This document shows positions 38,000 to 49,690 of a DNA stretch of 64,000 nucleotides, piece by piece. Below the pieces are notes generated by a model. The model did not search any database. It was not told where the DNA came from and was given only the letters and a program-made list of their open reading frames with translations. Position numbers and translations under genes: made by a program. Within the stretch, counting starts at the first letter, position 1. Each line of letters starts with the position of its first letter. The stretch comes from Vibrio mimicus (GTDB taxonomy: Bacteria > Pseudomonadota > Gammaproteobacteria > Enterobacterales > Vibrionaceae): contig NZ_CP077426.1 of NCBI RefSeq assembly GCF_019048845.1, positions 357,501 through 421,500 of the forward strand, read 5' to 3'.

Positions 38000-39463
38000 C
38001 TATAGCAGGCGTTTGCGCTGACTCGATGGAGCAATGCTAAGTGACTCGCGATATTTAGCAATGGTTCGTCGTGCCACTTGAATGCCTTGGTCAGCGAGTA
38101 GGGTTGCGATCTTGCTGTCACTGAGTGGCTTGGCTGGATTTTCCGCTGCCACCAGTTTTTTGATCAGCGCCCTGATCGCTGTGGACGAGCACTCTCCGCC
38201 ATTGTCAGTACTGACGTGGCTGGAGAAAAAGTACTTCAACTCAAAAATGCCGCGTGGGGTATGCATATATTTCTGCGTGGTGACACGCGAAATCGTGGAT
38301 TCATGCATTTCCACCGCCATCGCTACATCGTTGAGCACCATCGGCTTCATCGCTTCTTCTCCATACTCGAAGAAATCATGTTGGTGTTCAACTATGCACT
38401 TGGCAACTTTGAGCAGTGTCTCGTTTCTACTTTCTAAACTTTTGATCAGCCATTTTGCTTCTTGCAAATTGGTACGGATGTAGTTGCTCTCCGCATTATT
38501 ACCGCGCATCAGGTCGGCATACTGCTGATTGATCTTCAGTTTAGGCACACTGTCTGGGTTGATGGTGACCAACCATCGACCTTGTTCTTTATAGACTGAC
38601 ACGTCAGGTATGACGTATTCCGCATGATCTTGAGCAATGCGGCTCCCTGGGCGTGGATCCAATTGCTGGATGAGCTGTAGGATCTCGCGCAAGTCCTCTT
38701 CTTTGAGCTTAGTCTCTTTCAGAATGGTTTTGTAATCGCGATTCCCTAAATCCTCTATGTACTGTGAGAGCAGCAGCCGCGCTTCTTCTAACCAAGGAGT
38801 ATTGTTGGGATAAGTCGTGAGTTGCAGTAGTAGGCAATCTTGCAAATTAAGCGAGGCAACACCAAAGGGATCAAACTGCTGAATGCGTTTACGCACTGCT
38901 TCGATTTCATCTAGCTCAATATCATCACTGCGTAGGCTTTCTTGGATCTCTTCCAGTGAGACCGTCAAATAACCGTAGTCATCGATGGCATCGATGAGTG
39001 CAACGGCAATGGTGCGATCCACATCGCTAAATGGGGTTAAATCGAGTTGCCAGAGCAAGTAATCTTGCAGAGTTTGGGTTGTTTCACCTTGGTAGATGGG
39101 GGCGTCATCGTCTAGCGCTAGTCCTGTGCTGCCAGTATTGGCGCTGTAGACTTCATCCCAAGTGGTATCCATTTCTAATTCGGCACTGATTTCGGATTTT
39201 TCAATCAATTCCGAACTGTCTTGTGGTTCAGGTTCGTAGAGTTCTTCCGGCTCGCTTGAGCTTTCTTCCGTTACACGAACGCTATCCAGTGAGGGCGTGT
39301 CGTCTTGATTGTCTTCTACCTCTAACAAGGGATTGGATTCCAGTGCTTCCTGAATTTCTTGCTGCAGATCTAACGTCGAAAGCTGCAACAAGCGGATCGC
39401 TTGCTGGAGCTGTGGAGTCATGGCTAACTGTTGACCTAGCTTGAGCTGTAATGACGGTTTCAT
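38000..39463 (-). CDS. rpoN: RNA polymerase sigma-54 factor
   Basis: Sigma-54, which with enhancer-binding proteins directs transcription of flagellar, nitrogen and biofilm genes in Vibrio. The 487 residues comprise region I ([23 protein letters not shown]), an acidic region II (residues about 60-115), a core-binding domain, and the C-terminal DNA-binding part with the RpoN box [10 protein letters not shown] at residues 464-473. ATG at 39463 with AAGGCATCC upstream. It follows lptB by 55 bases and heads rpoN-hpf-ptsN-rapZ-npr, the same arrangement as in E. coli. Confidence 0.97.
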   Translation of the reverse strand: MKPSLQLKLGQQLAMTPQLQQAIRLLQLSTLDLQQEIQEALESNPLLEVEDNQDDTPSLDSVRVTEESSSEPEELYEPEPQDSSELIEKSEISAELEMDTTWDEVYSANTGSTGLALDDDAPIYQGETTQTLQDYLLWQLDLTPFSDVDRTIAVALIDAIDDYGYLTVSLEEIQESLRSDDIELDEIEAVRKRIQQFDPFGVASLNLQDCLLLQLTTYPNNTPWLEEARLLLSQYIEDLGNRDYKTILKETKLKEEDLREILQLIQQLDPRPGSRIAQDHAEYVIPDVSVYKEQGRWLVTINPDSVPKLKINQQYADLMRGNNAESNYIRTNLQEAKWLIKSLESRNETLLKVAKCIVEHQHDFFEYGEEAMKPMVLNDVAMAVEMHESTISRVTTQKYMHTPRGIFELKYFFSSHVSTDNGGECSSTAIRALIKKLVAAENPAKPLSDSKIATLLADQGIQVARRTIAKYRESLSIAPSSQRKRLL

Positions 39464-39518
39464 GCAGTAATGGATGCCTTGTTATTGTTAGTATCGGATG
39501 AACTCTACTCTGTTTTAA

Positions 39519-40244
39519 TCATAGACGGAATTGTTCGCCGAGATAAACCTGCTTCACTTGTTCATTATTCAGTACATCTTGTGGCGTGCCTTCCGCAATC
39601 AGGCGGCCTTGGCTGACAATGTACGCTTTTTCACACACATCCAGCGTTTCACGCACGTTGTGGTCGGTGATGAGTACACCTAAACCGCGATCTCGTAAGT
39701 GCTCAATGATTTTCTTAATGTCGATAACCGAAATGGGATCTACCCCTGCAAAAGGTTCATCGAGCAAGATGAATTGTGGGTTGGCAGCCAGCGCGCGAGC
39801 GATTTCTACTCGGCGTCGTTCACCGCCTGATAAAGCCATCCCTGCGCTTTTACGAATATGTTGAATATGGAACTCTTCGAGTAAATCTTCGAGCTTATCT
39901 TGACGCTCTTCGTGGCTTAATTCTTCACGGGTTTGCAGCACGGCCATGATGTTGTCTTCAACCGAGAGTTTGCGAAAGATCGAGGCTTCTTGCGGCAGGT
40001 AACCAATGCCCATGCGTGAGCGACTATGCATCGGCAAAATACTGATGTCGTTATCATCGATGGTGATGGTGCCTTCATCACGCGCCACGAGACCCACAAT
40101 CATGTAAAACGAGGTGGTTTTACCCGCGCCATTGGGGCCTAGTAATCCAACAATCTGGCCTGATTCGACTTGTAAGCTGACATCAGAAACCACTTTGCGC
40201 TTTTTGTAGCTCTTGGCTAAGTGTTGTGCTTTTAAAATTGCCAT
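39519..40244 (-). CDS. lptB: LptB, ATPase of the LPS export machinery
   Basis: Cytoplasmic ATPase of the LptB2FGC complex that extracts lipopolysaccharide from the inner membrane. The 241 residues have Walker [10 protein letters not shown], signature [15 protein letters not shown] and Walker [14 protein letters not shown]. The ATG is four bases after the lptA stop codon region, so the lptC-lptA-lptB cluster is tightly coupled. It needs LptF and LptG, encoded elsewhere. Confidence 0.97.
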   Translation of the reverse strand: MAILKAQHLAKSYKKRKVVSDVSLQVESGQIVGLLGPNGAGKTTSFYMIVGLVARDEGTITIDDNDISILPMHSRSRMGIGYLPQEASIFRKLSVEDNIMAVLQTREELSHEERQDKLEDLLEEFHIQHIRKSAGMALSGGERRRVEIARALAANPQFILLDEPFAGVDPISVIDIKKIIEHLRDRGLGVLITDHNVRETLDVCEKAYIVSQGRLIAEGTPQDVLNNEQVKQVYLGEQFRL

Positions 40245-40247
40245 GAA

Positions 40248-40745
40248 TTACTCTTGTTGTACGGCTTGTGGTTGAAGAACGGTCGAGACGCGACCTTTGC
40301 CTTCGCTATCTGCAATGAGCTTCTGTGAGCTGATTTTGTAGCGGATTTTGCTGCCACGAATCTCGCTATCATCTTGTGACAGCATCGCTTTGTTGATCAT
40401 CACCAATTCGTCGTCACGGACTTTGTAGTACAGCTCTTTGGCTTCACCGTAGAGGGTTTTGCCTTCATCCGTGAGCTGTGAGAAGGTCGCAACGTTACCG
40501 TAGCCTTCAATTTCTTCAATCTTGCCGTTGTCCGCATTGCGGATCACGATCAGCTTGTCGGCATTGATGTTGATGCTGCCTTGTTTGAGTTTGACATCAC
40601 CGAGGAAGGTCACGCGGTTGCTTTTCATATCCAGTTGCTGACTGTCCGAGTCAATGTAAACCGGTTGTTCCCTGTCGGTAGAGAGTGCATAAGCCTGAGT
40701 CGAGGCGAGCAAACAAGCAATAAGACTAAGGTGTGAGCGTTTCAT
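40248..40745 (-). CDS. lptA: LptA, periplasmic LPS transport bridge protein
   Basis: A 165-residue periplasmic protein that forms a beta-jellyroll filament linking LptC in the inner membrane to LptD in the outer membrane. It starts MKRSHLSLIACLLAST with a signal peptide ending in AYA; the mature part has QPVYIDSDSQQLDMKSNRVTFLGDVKLKQ, typical of the OstA-like family. The longer frame to 40790 is not supported; ATG 40745 follows AAGGTAGAT. It overlaps lptC by 20 bases. Confidence 0.94.
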   Translation of the reverse strand: MKRSHLSLIACLLASTQAYALSTDREQPVYIDSDSQQLDMKSNRVTFLGDVKLKQGSININADKLIVIRNADNGKIEEIEGYGNVATFSQLTDEGKTLYGEAKELYYKVRDDELVMINKAMLSQDDSEIRGSKIRYKISSQKLIADSEGKGRVSTVLQPQAVQQE

Positions 40746-41289
40746 ATCTACCTTGTACATTGTTATAAAGTTCAGCCGAGTGATCCGCAAAATTGCCTTT
40801 CATCGATTGACCCTGTGTTTCAAATTGTGGGCCGCGCAGTTCGACCGGCTTATCAGCCCAGAAATCACGACTTTTTAGTTGGATACTCATTTCGCTGGTG
40901 GCGAGGGTATCAAAGCCTGAATCTGGCAGTAGGTTTTTAGCCAAAACGTCATCATATAAGGTCAGCACCTGATCTTTGCTCAGAATGCCTCTGCGTGCGG
41001 TGATTTCCCACTCTTGTAATGTGCCTTCGCGATACACTTTGAGTATCGGAGCTTTAAACAGGGTATTGCCGCTTTTTGCGTAGTGATCCAGATGAATTGA
41101 GGTGATCACATAGTTGCGGATACCTTGCTCGTTATACGAAATATTTTCTAAATTTTCGCCACTGAACATCGGCAGCTCCAGATTGGGAGCCACCTGAATT
41201 GTGCTGTCTTGCTTTTGTTCGAGTAGGTAATAGAGCGACCAAGAAGCGATAAACAGCAGCAAGATATAAACAATGCGCGGCAAACTCAT
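40726..41289 (-). CDS. lptC: LptC, inner-membrane LPS transport protein
   Basis: A 187-residue bitopic protein with a single N-terminal helix (VYILLLFIASWSLYYLL) and a periplasmic OstA-like jellyroll that receives LPS from LptFG and passes it to LptA. The VILEIL-like family blocks include YVITSIHLDHYAKSG and RGPQFETQGQSMKGNF. Its ATG overlaps the kdsC stop codon (ATGA, 41286-41289). Confidence 0.93.
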   Translation of the reverse strand: MSLPRIVYILLLFIASWSLYYLLEQKQDSTIQVAPNLELPMFSGENLENISYNEQGIRNYVITSIHLDHYAKSGNTLFKAPILKVYREGTLQEWEITARRGILSKDQVLTLYDDVLAKNLLPDSGFDTLATSEMSIQLKSRDFWADKPVELRGPQFETQGQSMKGNFADHSAELYNNVQGRYETLTP

Positions 41290-41843
41290 AGGCTAAGGCC
41301 TTTATGTACATCCAATTCGTTACGCGCCTGTAAGATCAAATCACACACTTCGCGCACTGCGCCATGGCCGCCTTTAATATGAGTTACATAGTTGGCCCGC
41401 TGTGCTAGGAGCGGATGCCCGTCAGCTACACACACTCGCAACGCTACTTTTTCCATCACTGGCCAGTCAATCAAGTCATCACCGATGTAGCCGGTTTGCT
41501 CTGGGGCGATAGCGAGTTTTTGACAAATGTCATAATAGGCTTGCACTTTATCATCCTGTCCTTGATAGATCAGTGAAATGCCTAGCGCTTTCATGCGATT
41601 TTCAACAATTTGTGAACGGCGGCCAGTAATGATCGCGATTTCAATCCCCGCATTCATTAAGGCTTTCACGCCGTAACCATCACGAGTGTGGAAGGTTTTC
41701 AGTTCTTCCCCTTGGTTACCCATGTAAATTAAGCCGTCAGAAAACACACCGTCAACATCGCAAATCAGCAGTTTGATCTGTTTGGCAATCTCCAGCAGTG
41801 AAGGTTCCACTTCTCCATACAAGGTTGAGATGGTTGAACTCAT
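41286..41843 (-). CDS. kdsC: KdsC, KDO 8-phosphate phosphatase
   Basis: HAD-family phosphatase that removes phosphate from 3-deoxy-D-manno-octulosonate 8-phosphate in LPS core synthesis. The 185 residues show the nucleophile motif CDVDGVFSDGLIY (first Asp near residue 29), TGRRS, and GDDLIDWPVM. It lies between kdsD and lptC, one base pair-level overlap with lptC and three bases after kdsD. Confidence 0.96.
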   Translation of the reverse strand: MSSTISTLYGEVEPSLLEIAKQIKLLICDVDGVFSDGLIYMGNQGEELKTFHTRDGYGVKALMNAGIEIAIITGRRSQIVENRMKALGISLIYQGQDDKVQAYYDICQKLAIAPEQTGYIGDDLIDWPVMEKVALRVCVADGHPLLAQRANYVTHIKGGHGAVREVCDLILQARNELDVHKGLSL

Positions 41844-41846
41844 TAA

Positions 41847-42821
41847 TTACATCACTCCGGCTTTGAGTAGGTCGTGCATATTCAGTGCTCCAACCAGTTT
41901 GTTATTTTCAACAAGCATCAGGCCATTAATGCGTTTGGCCTGCATTAAATTCAATCCTTCCACTGCCAGTAAATTGGGCTGAGCAACAGCTGGTTGGCGC
42001 GTCATCACATCGGCAATCGCCGTGGTGTGAATGTCGATGCGTTTATCGAGGATGCGGCGTAAATCTCCATCGGTAAAAATACCAAGCAGGGTATCTTGCT
42101 CATCTACGATGGCGGTCATCCCGAGCCCTTTCTGGCTAATTTCTAACAAGGCATCTCGGATCAAAGCCTGAGGGGCTACTTTAGGTAAGGCCTCACCACT
42201 GTGCATAATGTCATTGAGTTTGAGCAAGAGTTTACGCCCAAGTGCGCCACCTGGGTGAGACAAAGCAAAATCTTCTGCGGTGAAACCGCGTGCCTGCATC
42301 AGAGCCACGGCTAAGGCATCTCCCATCACTAAGGTTGCGGTAGTGCTTGAGGTGGGTGCCAGCTCTAGTGGACAAGCTTCTCGTGGCACTGTGATTTGTA
42401 GGTGGATGTCCGCAAGTTTAGCCATGTTGGAATTGGGATTCCCCGTCATGCTGATCACGCGAATGTTTAAACGCTTTAGCACGGGAAGCAAGGCTAGGAT
42501 TTCCGATGACTCGCCGGAGTTTGAGATGGCAAGTACGATGTCGCCTCGCTCAATCATGCCCAGATCTCCGTGCGAGGCTTCTCCTGGATGAACGAAAAAG
42601 GCTGAAGTCCCTGTGCTAGCTAAAGTCGCCGCAATTTTTTTACCTATATGGCCAGATTTACCCATGCCCATCACCACCACTTTGCCGGTTTGATTGGCTA
42701 AAATTGTGGTGCACGCGCTAGCGAAATCGGCGTTAATGTATTGCTCTAACTGTTGCAGGGCCGCGATTTCGGTACGCAGAACCTGCTTGGCTACATTTTG
42801 GTAATCAAATGAATGGGGCAT
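41847..42821 (-). CDS. kdsD: KdsD, D-arabinose 5-phosphate isomerase
   Basis: Converts ribulose 5-phosphate to arabinose 5-phosphate, the precursor of KDO. The 324 residues have an N-terminal SIS domain (TGKVVVMGMGKSGHIGKKIAATLASTG region, about 40-160) and two C-terminal CBS domains (about 200-324). GAGGAAGACTGAGG precedes the ATG. It follows yrbG by 25 bases. Confidence 0.96.
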   Translation of the reverse strand: MPHSFDYQNVAKQVLRTEIAALQQLEQYINADFASACTTILANQTGKVVVMGMGKSGHIGKKIAATLASTGTSAFFVHPGEASHGDLGMIERGDIVLAISNSGESSEILALLPVLKRLNIRVISMTGNPNSNMAKLADIHLQITVPREACPLELAPTSSTTATLVMGDALAVALMQARGFTAEDFALSHPGGALGRKLLLKLNDIMHSGEALPKVAPQALIRDALLEISQKGLGMTAIVDEQDTLLGIFTDGDLRRILDKRIDIHTTAIADVMTRQPAVAQPNLLAVEGLNLMQAKRINGLMLVENNKLVGALNMHDLLKAGVM

Positions 42822-42846
42822 CCTCAGTCTTCCTCTTTTCGCGCAC

Positions 42847-43806
42847 TTAAATATTCATCAACAGATAGGTAATGTAACCGATGAAAGCACACAACAGTAG
42901 TGCACCTTCTGCGCGTGTTATTTGACGCTTTTTGCCTAAAGCCACGGCAACCAGCAGCAGTGAAACGCCTAACATCACCCAAAAATCACGGCCCATTGCT
43001 TCAGGGCTTAGTAAAGAGGGGTTTAGTAAGCCCGGTATGCCCATAACGGCCAAAATGTTGAAAACATTAGAGCCGATGATGTTGCCCACCGCCATATCAT
43101 CTTCGCCTTTAAGCGCGCCCGCCAATGAGGCTGCCAGCTCAGGTAAGCTGGTGCCCACCGCAATAATGGTTAAGCCAATCACCAGATCACTCATGCCAAA
43201 ATGTTTGGCGATCACCACGGCGTTATCGACCAGCATACCAGCCCCAATCGGTAGTAGAATCAATCCGACCACGACCCAGAACGCTGCTTTAGGGTTGCTG
43301 ACACCGACTGGGATTTCCGATTCTTGTTCATCCAGAAGCGCATCACCATTTTGTTTCTCTTTACGGCTGACTTGCAACATCACCAAAATAAAGGCAGCAA
43401 AGAGGGCAATCAGTAAGATGCCTTCGTGAAAACCTAGATGGCTGTCCCATAAAATGGCGCCAGCAACCAGCGTCACACCAATCATCATCGGCAATTCACG
43501 ACGTAGCACGGCAGAGCCAACGGAAAGGGGTTTAATGATGGCGGTAATACCCAGAATCAACGCGATATTGGCAATGTTAGAACCTAAGACGTTACCCACA
43601 GCGGTATCGGTTTTGCCTTCTAAAGCGGCCGTTGCGGAAACCATCATTTCTGGAGCAGATGAACCCATTGCCAGAATAGTCATACCGATCACGAGAGGAG
43701 AAATGCCGACATTGCGGGCTAACGCTGCTGAACCAAACACCAACTTGTCCGCACCCCAAACTAGGATTGCAAGACCGATAAATAGAAAGACCACCGCTTC
43801 AAGCAT
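42847..43806 (-). CDS. yrbG: YrbG, calcium/sodium antiporter-family protein
   Basis: A 319-residue inner-membrane protein of the CaCA (calcium/cation antiporter) superfamily with about ten helices in two repeats. Each repeat contains an alpha motif, here IGMTILAMGSSAPEMMVSATAAL and IGLTIIAVGTSLPELAASLAGAL, both with the conserved acidic residue, suggesting a functional ion exchanger. ATG at 43806 (MLEAVVF) has GGGAA upstream; an in-frame TTG at 43818 is an alternative. It heads the yrbG-kdsD-kdsC-lptCAB operon, as in E. coli. Confidence 0.92.
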   Translation of the reverse strand: MLEAVVFLFIGLAILVWGADKLVFGSAALARNVGISPLVIGMTILAMGSSAPEMMVSATAALEGKTDTAVGNVLGSNIANIALILGITAIIKPLSVGSAVLRRELPMMIGVTLVAGAILWDSHLGFHEGILLIALFAAFILVMLQVSRKEKQNGDALLDEQESEIPVGVSNPKAAFWVVVGLILLPIGAGMLVDNAVVIAKHFGMSDLVIGLTIIAVGTSLPELAASLAGALKGEDDMAVGNIIGSNVFNILAVMGIPGLLNPSLLSPEAMGRDFWVMLGVSLLLVAVALGKKRQITRAEGALLLCAFIGYITYLLMNI

Positions 43807-44299
43807 GATGATTCCCAAAATTAAATGAATACGAGAGCCTTAATGCATGGATGTAGTCAGGATGAGAGGAATTTATCCATAAGCGAGCAAAGTCAGGATG
43901 GATAAATTTGTTCACTTCATACATCTTCAGCGGTTTAGGCAGAGAATTGACCGCCAATTTTGACTTGTTGAAGATTAAAAGGGAAGTCGAAGTTCTAATT
44001 AATTGCCTTCATCATGAGCGGATTCAACGCTGATTGAGAGGGCGGGTTTCCTCAAATTCAGGGCCGATAAACCTCGTTTAAAAGCCTTGAATGCATTAAA
44101 CATCCGATTTGTGCTACTAAGTTATTGGCTATGCTGAGTGAAGGCTTTACTCTTGTATTGTGTAACAAATCATCAAAGTTAATTTGACAAATCTTGGTCA
44201 AGAACCTCGTGACACCTTGATGTGTGCTTTTAATTGCACCATGTTGTGCATTATCATGCGCATTCTTTCAGGATGTCGACCTAACAGTGAAGTGCCCGT
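43807..44299. promoter_or_regulatory. Divergent control region between yrbG (minus) and mlaF (plus)
   Basis: This 493-bp gene-free stretch separates the LPS/KDO operon from the mla operon. It contains a perfect 11-bp inverted repeat, AATTTATCCAT (43870-43880) and ATGGATAAATT (43898-43908), separated by 17 bases, about 65 bases upstream of yrbG. A 10-bp direct repeat AGTCAGGATG occurs at 43855-43864 and 43891-43900. Nearer mlaF, TGCAC-N6-GTGCA (44235-44250) lies just before TTATCAT, a possible -10. No ORF is convincing. Confidence 0.45.
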
Positions 44300-45103
44300 A
44301 TGTCTCAATCTGACTTAGTCACCATCAAAAATTTACGCTTTTCGCGCTCGCAACGAGTCATTTTTGATGACATTGATCTTCATGTCCCCAAAGGCAAAGT
44401 GACTGCGATCATGGGGCCTTCTGGGATAGGTAAGACCACACTCTTACGCTTAATTGGTGGTCAGTTACTGCCTGAGCAAGGTGAAATTTGGTTTGATGGT
44501 GACAACATTCCTACCCTCAGCCGTCGTAAGCTTTATCGTACTCGTAAAAAAATGAGCATGTTGTTTCAATCTGGTGCGCTGTTTACCGATCTCAATGTGT
44601 TTGACAATGTGGCTTACCCATTACGTGAACATACCGACCTTGATGAATCGCTGATCAAAACGCTGGTACTGCTCAAATTAGAGGCGGTTGGACTGCGTGG
44701 TGCTGCGTATTTAATGCCGAGTGAGCTTTCTGGTGGTATGGCTCGCCGAGCCGCTCTGGCGCGTGCCATTGCGCTTGATCCCGAATTAATCATGTTTGAT
44801 GAGCCTTTTGTCGGGCAAGACCCGATCACCATGGGCGTGTTGGTGGAGCTTATTCGTAATCTTAACCAAGCTTTGGGCGTCACTTCCATTGTGGTTTCAC
44901 ACGACGTTCCAGAAGTGATGAGCATTGCCGATTGGGTCTATCTGTTGGCCGATGGTAAGGTGATTGCGCAAGGTTCACCTCAAGCATTGCGCGACAACCC
45001 TGATCCGCGCGTACAACAATTTTTATGCGGCGATGCAGATGGCCCTGTGCCATTTCGTTTTCCTGCTCAGCCGATAGAACAGGAGCTGTTTAGTGCTAAA
45101 TGA
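44300..45103 (+). CDS. mlaF: MlaF, ATPase of the phospholipid transport system
   Basis: Cytoplasmic ATPase of the Mla retrograde (maintenance of lipid asymmetry) system. The 267 residues carry Walker [12 protein letters not shown], the Q loop [16 protein letters not shown], the signature [14 protein letters not shown] and Walker [14 protein letters not shown]. It works with the permease MlaE, the STAS protein MlaB and MlaD. Its start lacks a good ribosome-binding site. It overlaps mlaE by 11 bases. Confidence 0.96.
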   Translation: MSQSDLVTIKNLRFSRSQRVIFDDIDLHVPKGKVTAIMGPSGIGKTTLLRLIGGQLLPEQGEIWFDGDNIPTLSRRKLYRTRKKMSMLFQSGALFTDLNVFDNVAYPLREHTDLDESLIKTLVLLKLEAVGLRGAAYLMPSELSGGMARRAALARAIALDPELIMFDEPFVGQDPITMGVLVELIRNLNQALGVTSIVVSHDVPEVMSIADWVYLLADGKVIAQGSPQALRDNPDPRVQQFLCGDADGPVPFRFPAQPIEQELFSAK

Positions 45104-45884
45104 TGTGATGCGATGGGTCAGCTCAGTTGGGCAGCGCACGCTGGCGGTCAGTGAAACTTTTGGTCGCGCAAGTTTGATGTTGTTTGGTGCGCTAGTTGGG
45201 CGTCCACAACCGATTCGAAACTTTCCTTTATTGGTGCGTCAACTGTACAGCATTGGCGTACAGTCATTGGCGATCATCATGGTATCTGGTTTATTTATTG
45301 GCATGGTGCTTAGCTTGCAAGGCTATGTCATCTTGGTCGATTACGGTGCAGAAACCAGCTTAGGACAAATGGTGGCGTTATCATTGCTGCGTGAGTTAGG
45401 GCCTGTTGTGACTGCGTTGCTGTTTGCAGGACGCGCAGGCTCAGCATTAACCGCAGAAATTGGCTTGATGAAAGCCACTGAGCAGCTTTCTAGCTTGGAA
45501 ATGATGGCGGTCGATCCTTTGAAACGAGTCATTGCGCCACGCTTCTGGGCTGGAGTGATCTCTATGCCACTGCTGGCCATGATTTTTATGGCCGTCGGTA
45601 TTTGGGGTGGTCAACTGGTTGGTGTTGATTGGAAAGGGATTGACCACGGTAGTTTCTGGTCTGCCATGCAAGCCTCGGTCGAATTAGGGCAAGATATAGG
45701 TAACAGCACCATCAAGTGTGTGGTATTTGCCTTCACCGTAACTTGGATCGCTCTGTTTAATGGCTATGATGCCATTCCGACTTCGGAAGGGATCAGTCGA
45801 GCCACCACCCGCACCGTAGTGCACTCATCACTGGCCGTTCTTGGGCTAGATTTTGTTCTAACCGCATTGATGTTTGGGAACTGA
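45093..45884 (+). CDS. mlaE: MlaE, permease of the phospholipid transport system
   Basis: Inner-membrane permease of Mla, 263 residues, family DUF140. About five helices with the conserved FQEAVV-like core represented by [42 protein letters not shown] broken here for brevity, and [18 protein letters not shown]. It starts with GTG at 45093, seven bases after AGGAG, inside the end of mlaF. Confidence 0.96.
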   Translation: MLNDVMRWVSSVGQRTLAVSETFGRASLMLFGALVGRPQPIRNFPLLVRQLYSIGVQSLAIIMVSGLFIGMVLSLQGYVILVDYGAETSLGQMVALSLLRELGPVVTALLFAGRAGSALTAEIGLMKATEQLSSLEMMAVDPLKRVIAPRFWAGVISMPLLAMIFMAVGIWGGQLVGVDWKGIDHGSFWSAMQASVELGQDIGNSTIKCVVFAFTVTWIALFNGYDAIPTSEGISRATTRTVVHSSLAVLGLDFVLTALMFGN

Positions 45885-45886
45885 TC

Positions 45887-46378
45887 ATGCAACAAACACG
45901 AAAAATTGAATTTTGGGTTGGCAGCTTCGTGATCGCAGGAATTTGCGCGATTTTGGTGATGATTTTTCAGGTCGCTGACGTGAAAGGTCTGGGTTCTAGT
46001 GATACTTACCGCCTGACTGCTGAATTTGACAACATTGGTAGCTTGAAAGTGCGCTCTCCAGTGAAGGTTGGGGGAGTGGTAGTGGGTCGAGTAGAGTCGA
46101 TTGCACTTAATCCTAAAAGCTTGCTACCAACCGTAACGCTGGCGATTGATAGCCAATACAATCAGTTTCCAGAAAACTCAAGTTTGCAGATCCTGACGTC
46201 AGGCTTGATCGGCGAGCAGTATCTGAGTTTAGTGCCTGGGTTTGTATTTGAAGATGAAGCCATGCTTAAAGAAGGCGATCGTATTGAAGACACCAAATCG
46301 GCATTAGTATTGGAAGATTTGATCGGTCAAGTGCTGTACAGCGTTGGCGGTGGATCAGATAAGGACAAGAAGGAATAA
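45887..46378 (+). CDS. mlaD: MlaD, MCE-domain component of the phospholipid transport system
   Basis: A 163-residue protein with one N-terminal transmembrane helix and one MCE domain (VKVGGVVVGRVESIAL, the conserved core) that forms a hexameric ring for lipid passage. The C-terminal SALVLEDLIGQVLYSVG helix packs in the ring centre. It follows mlaE by two bases. Confidence 0.96.
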   Translation: MQQTRKIEFWVGSFVIAGICAILVMIFQVADVKGLGSSDTYRLTAEFDNIGSLKVRSPVKVGGVVVGRVESIALNPKSLLPTVTLAIDSQYNQFPENSSLQILTSGLIGEQYLSLVPGFVFEDEAMLKEGDRIEDTKSALVLEDLIGQVLYSVGGGSDKDKKE

Positions 46379-46381
46379 GTC

Positions 46382-47020
46382 ATGTGGAAGAAAGCTCTAC
46401 TCCTAGTGAGTGTAATGTTAATGCCTTGGCTGGCAACAGCGGCCACCATTGATACCGGCAATCCTTATCAAATGATGAAAGCGGTGGCAGGGCAATCCTT
46501 TGGTCGTCTGAAAAATGAGCAGGAAAAAGTGCATCAAGATCCGCAATACCTCAAAGTGATTGTGGAAGAAGAATTGATGCCTTATGTCAATGAACAATAT
46601 GCGGCATTGAAGCTTTTGGGGCCTAACCTCAAAGGTGCGAAGCGAGAAGATGTAGCGGAGTTCATTAAAGCCTTTCGTGCTTATTTAGTGACAAGTTATG
46701 CGCAGGTACTGACCCAATACACCAACCAAACCATTGAGTTTGGGCCTGAAATGCCATTGGAAGAGGATCGCCGCATCACCAGCGTGAAAGTGGAAATCCT
46801 TGATGCGCCGCGTCCAAACATCAAACTTGAGTTTAAGCTTCGCCAAGAAAAATCCGGTGAGTGGAAAGCGTTTGATATGATTGCCGAAGGGGTGAGTTTA
46901 CTTTCCAGCAAGCAGTCAGAATGGAGTGGCAAAATTCGTCAAGACGGTATTCTGGCGGTAGCCAAGGAGCTGGATCAGTTAGCAAATCAGCCGATCCGTT
47001 TTGAGAGCAAAAGCCAATGA
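46382..47020 (+). CDS. mlaC: MlaC, periplasmic phospholipid carrier
   Basis: Soluble periplasmic carrier that shuttles phospholipids between the outer-membrane MlaA complex and MlaFEDB. The 212 residues start with a signal peptide (ALLLVSVMLMPWLATA) and contain the family blocks QDPQYLKVIVEEELMPYVNEQY and KRGDVAEFIKAFRAYLV-like sequence. AAGGA precedes the ATG. Its stop overlaps the mlaB start (ATGA). Confidence 0.95.
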   Translation: MWKKALLLVSVMLMPWLATAATIDTGNPYQMMKAVAGQSFGRLKNEQEKVHQDPQYLKVIVEEELMPYVNEQYAALKLLGPNLKGAKREDVAEFIKAFRAYLVTSYAQVLTQYTNQTIEFGPEMPLEEDRRITSVKVEILDAPRPNIKLEFKLRQEKSGEWKAFDMIAEGVSLLSSKQSEWSGKIRQDGILAVAKELDQLANQPIRFESKSQ

Positions 47021-47338
47021 GTCATCCGCAATGGTCTGCCGAGAATGAACACCAGTTCAGTTTAATTGGCGAGCTGGATCGAGAAACGGTACCCGAATTG
47101 TGGATCTTTCTCAAAAATTGGCAGCCGCAAGTGAAGCAAATCGAGCTTTCTTTGCAGCAAGTTGTCAGAATTGACTCGGCGGGAATGGTGCTGTTAATTC
47201 ACTTAATAGAGCATGCAAAAGTGAGAAACTGTCATATAATGCTCAGCTTCGTGCCAGAGCAGCTGCGCACACTGTTTCAGTTGAGCAATATTGAACATCT
47301 GATGTCTCAACACATAGCCAAACCAGCAGAGGTGAATT

Positions 47339-47346
<8 letters not shown>
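47017..47346 (+). CDS. mlaB: MlaB, STAS-domain regulator of MlaF
   Basis: A 109-residue STAS-domain protein that binds MlaF and is needed for its activity and stability. The core ELSLQQVVRIDSAGMVLLIHL has the conserved S/T region of the domain. Overlaps mlaC by four bases and ibaG by eight bases. Confidence 0.93.
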
Positions 47347-48866
<1,520 letters not shown>

Positions 48867-48885
48867 ACTCCCTCACTTCTGAATG

Positions 48886-48915
48886 GGCCGAAATCCAAGG
48901 GTTTCGGCCTTTTTC
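48886..48915 (+). terminator. Terminator of the mla-murA operon
   Basis: GGCCGAAA (48886-48893) pairs with TTTCGGCC (48902-48909), followed by TTTTTC. It starts 20 bases after the murA stop codon. Confidence 0.88.
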
Positions 48916-48939
48916 TTCTAGCTCCTTTGGAGAATTTGC

Positions 48940-49668
48940 ATGATTGCGTTATTGCGAATCTTGGCTGTGGCAGTGTTTGCTGTCTATATGTTTGTGTTTG
49001 GTTGCGGTTACTGTTTATTTAGCCCACGTAACCCGAAGCATGTTTATACCTTTGGTAAACAGTTTGCGGCGATGTCAAAAGTATTAGGCATTAAGCTCGA
49101 ATACCGCGCTCCGGCAGACGTCGATCAGCGTGGCCAGCACATTTATATTGCTAACCACCAGAATAACTGGGATCTGTTTACGGTTTCCAAGGCGGTAACG
49201 CCCAAAGTGGTCACCGTCGGTAAGAAAAGCCTCGCGTGGATGCCACTGTTTGGTCAGCTCTATTGGTTGACGGGCAATATCCTGATTGATCGCGCCAACA
49301 AAGCCAAAGCCAAAGGCACTATTGATCAAGTAATTGATTACATGAAGCAAAGCGAAGTGTCGGTATGGATGTTTCCGGAAGGCACGCGCTCGCGTGGCCG
49401 AGGTTTGCTGCCATTTAAAGCAGGTGCTTTCCATGCGGCGATTGGCGCGGGTGTGCCGATTATTCCTATCGTGTGCAGCTCGACCGATAAGCTTAAATTC
49501 AACCGTTGGAATAACGGCCATGTGATTGTCGAAGTATTACCGCCGATCAGCACCGAAGGCTACAGCAAAGAGAATATCCGCGAGCTGTCACAGCTTTGCC
49601 ATGAGCAGATGAAAGCGAAACTGGCGGAGTTGGATGCCGAAGTCGCCGAGCTGAACCGTAAAGCCTAG
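48940..49668 (+). CDS. plsC: 1-acyl-sn-glycerol-3-phosphate acyltransferase PlsC
   Basis: Acylates lysophosphatidic acid to phosphatidic acid in phospholipid synthesis. The 242 residues have an N-terminal hydrophobic helix, the catalytic motif NHQNNWD (HX4D) and the acyltransferase motif FPEGTRSRGRG, plus VPIIPIV. Closest in length and sequence to E. coli PlsC (245). GGAG lies six bases upstream. It is followed by a bidirectional terminator. Confidence 0.94.
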   Translation: MIALLRILAVAVFAVYMFVFGCGYCLFSPRNPKHVYTFGKQFAAMSKVLGIKLEYRAPADVDQRGQHIYIANHQNNWDLFTVSKAVTPKVVTVGKKSLAWMPLFGQLYWLTGNILIDRANKAKAKGTIDQVIDYMKQSEVSVWMFPEGTRSRGRGLLPFKAGAFHAAIGAGVPIIPIVCSSTDKLKFNRWNNGHVIVEVLPPISTEGYSKENIRELSQLCHEQMKAKLAELDAEVAELNRKA

Positions 49669-49690
49669 CTGCAGTTTTGATCAAAACGAA

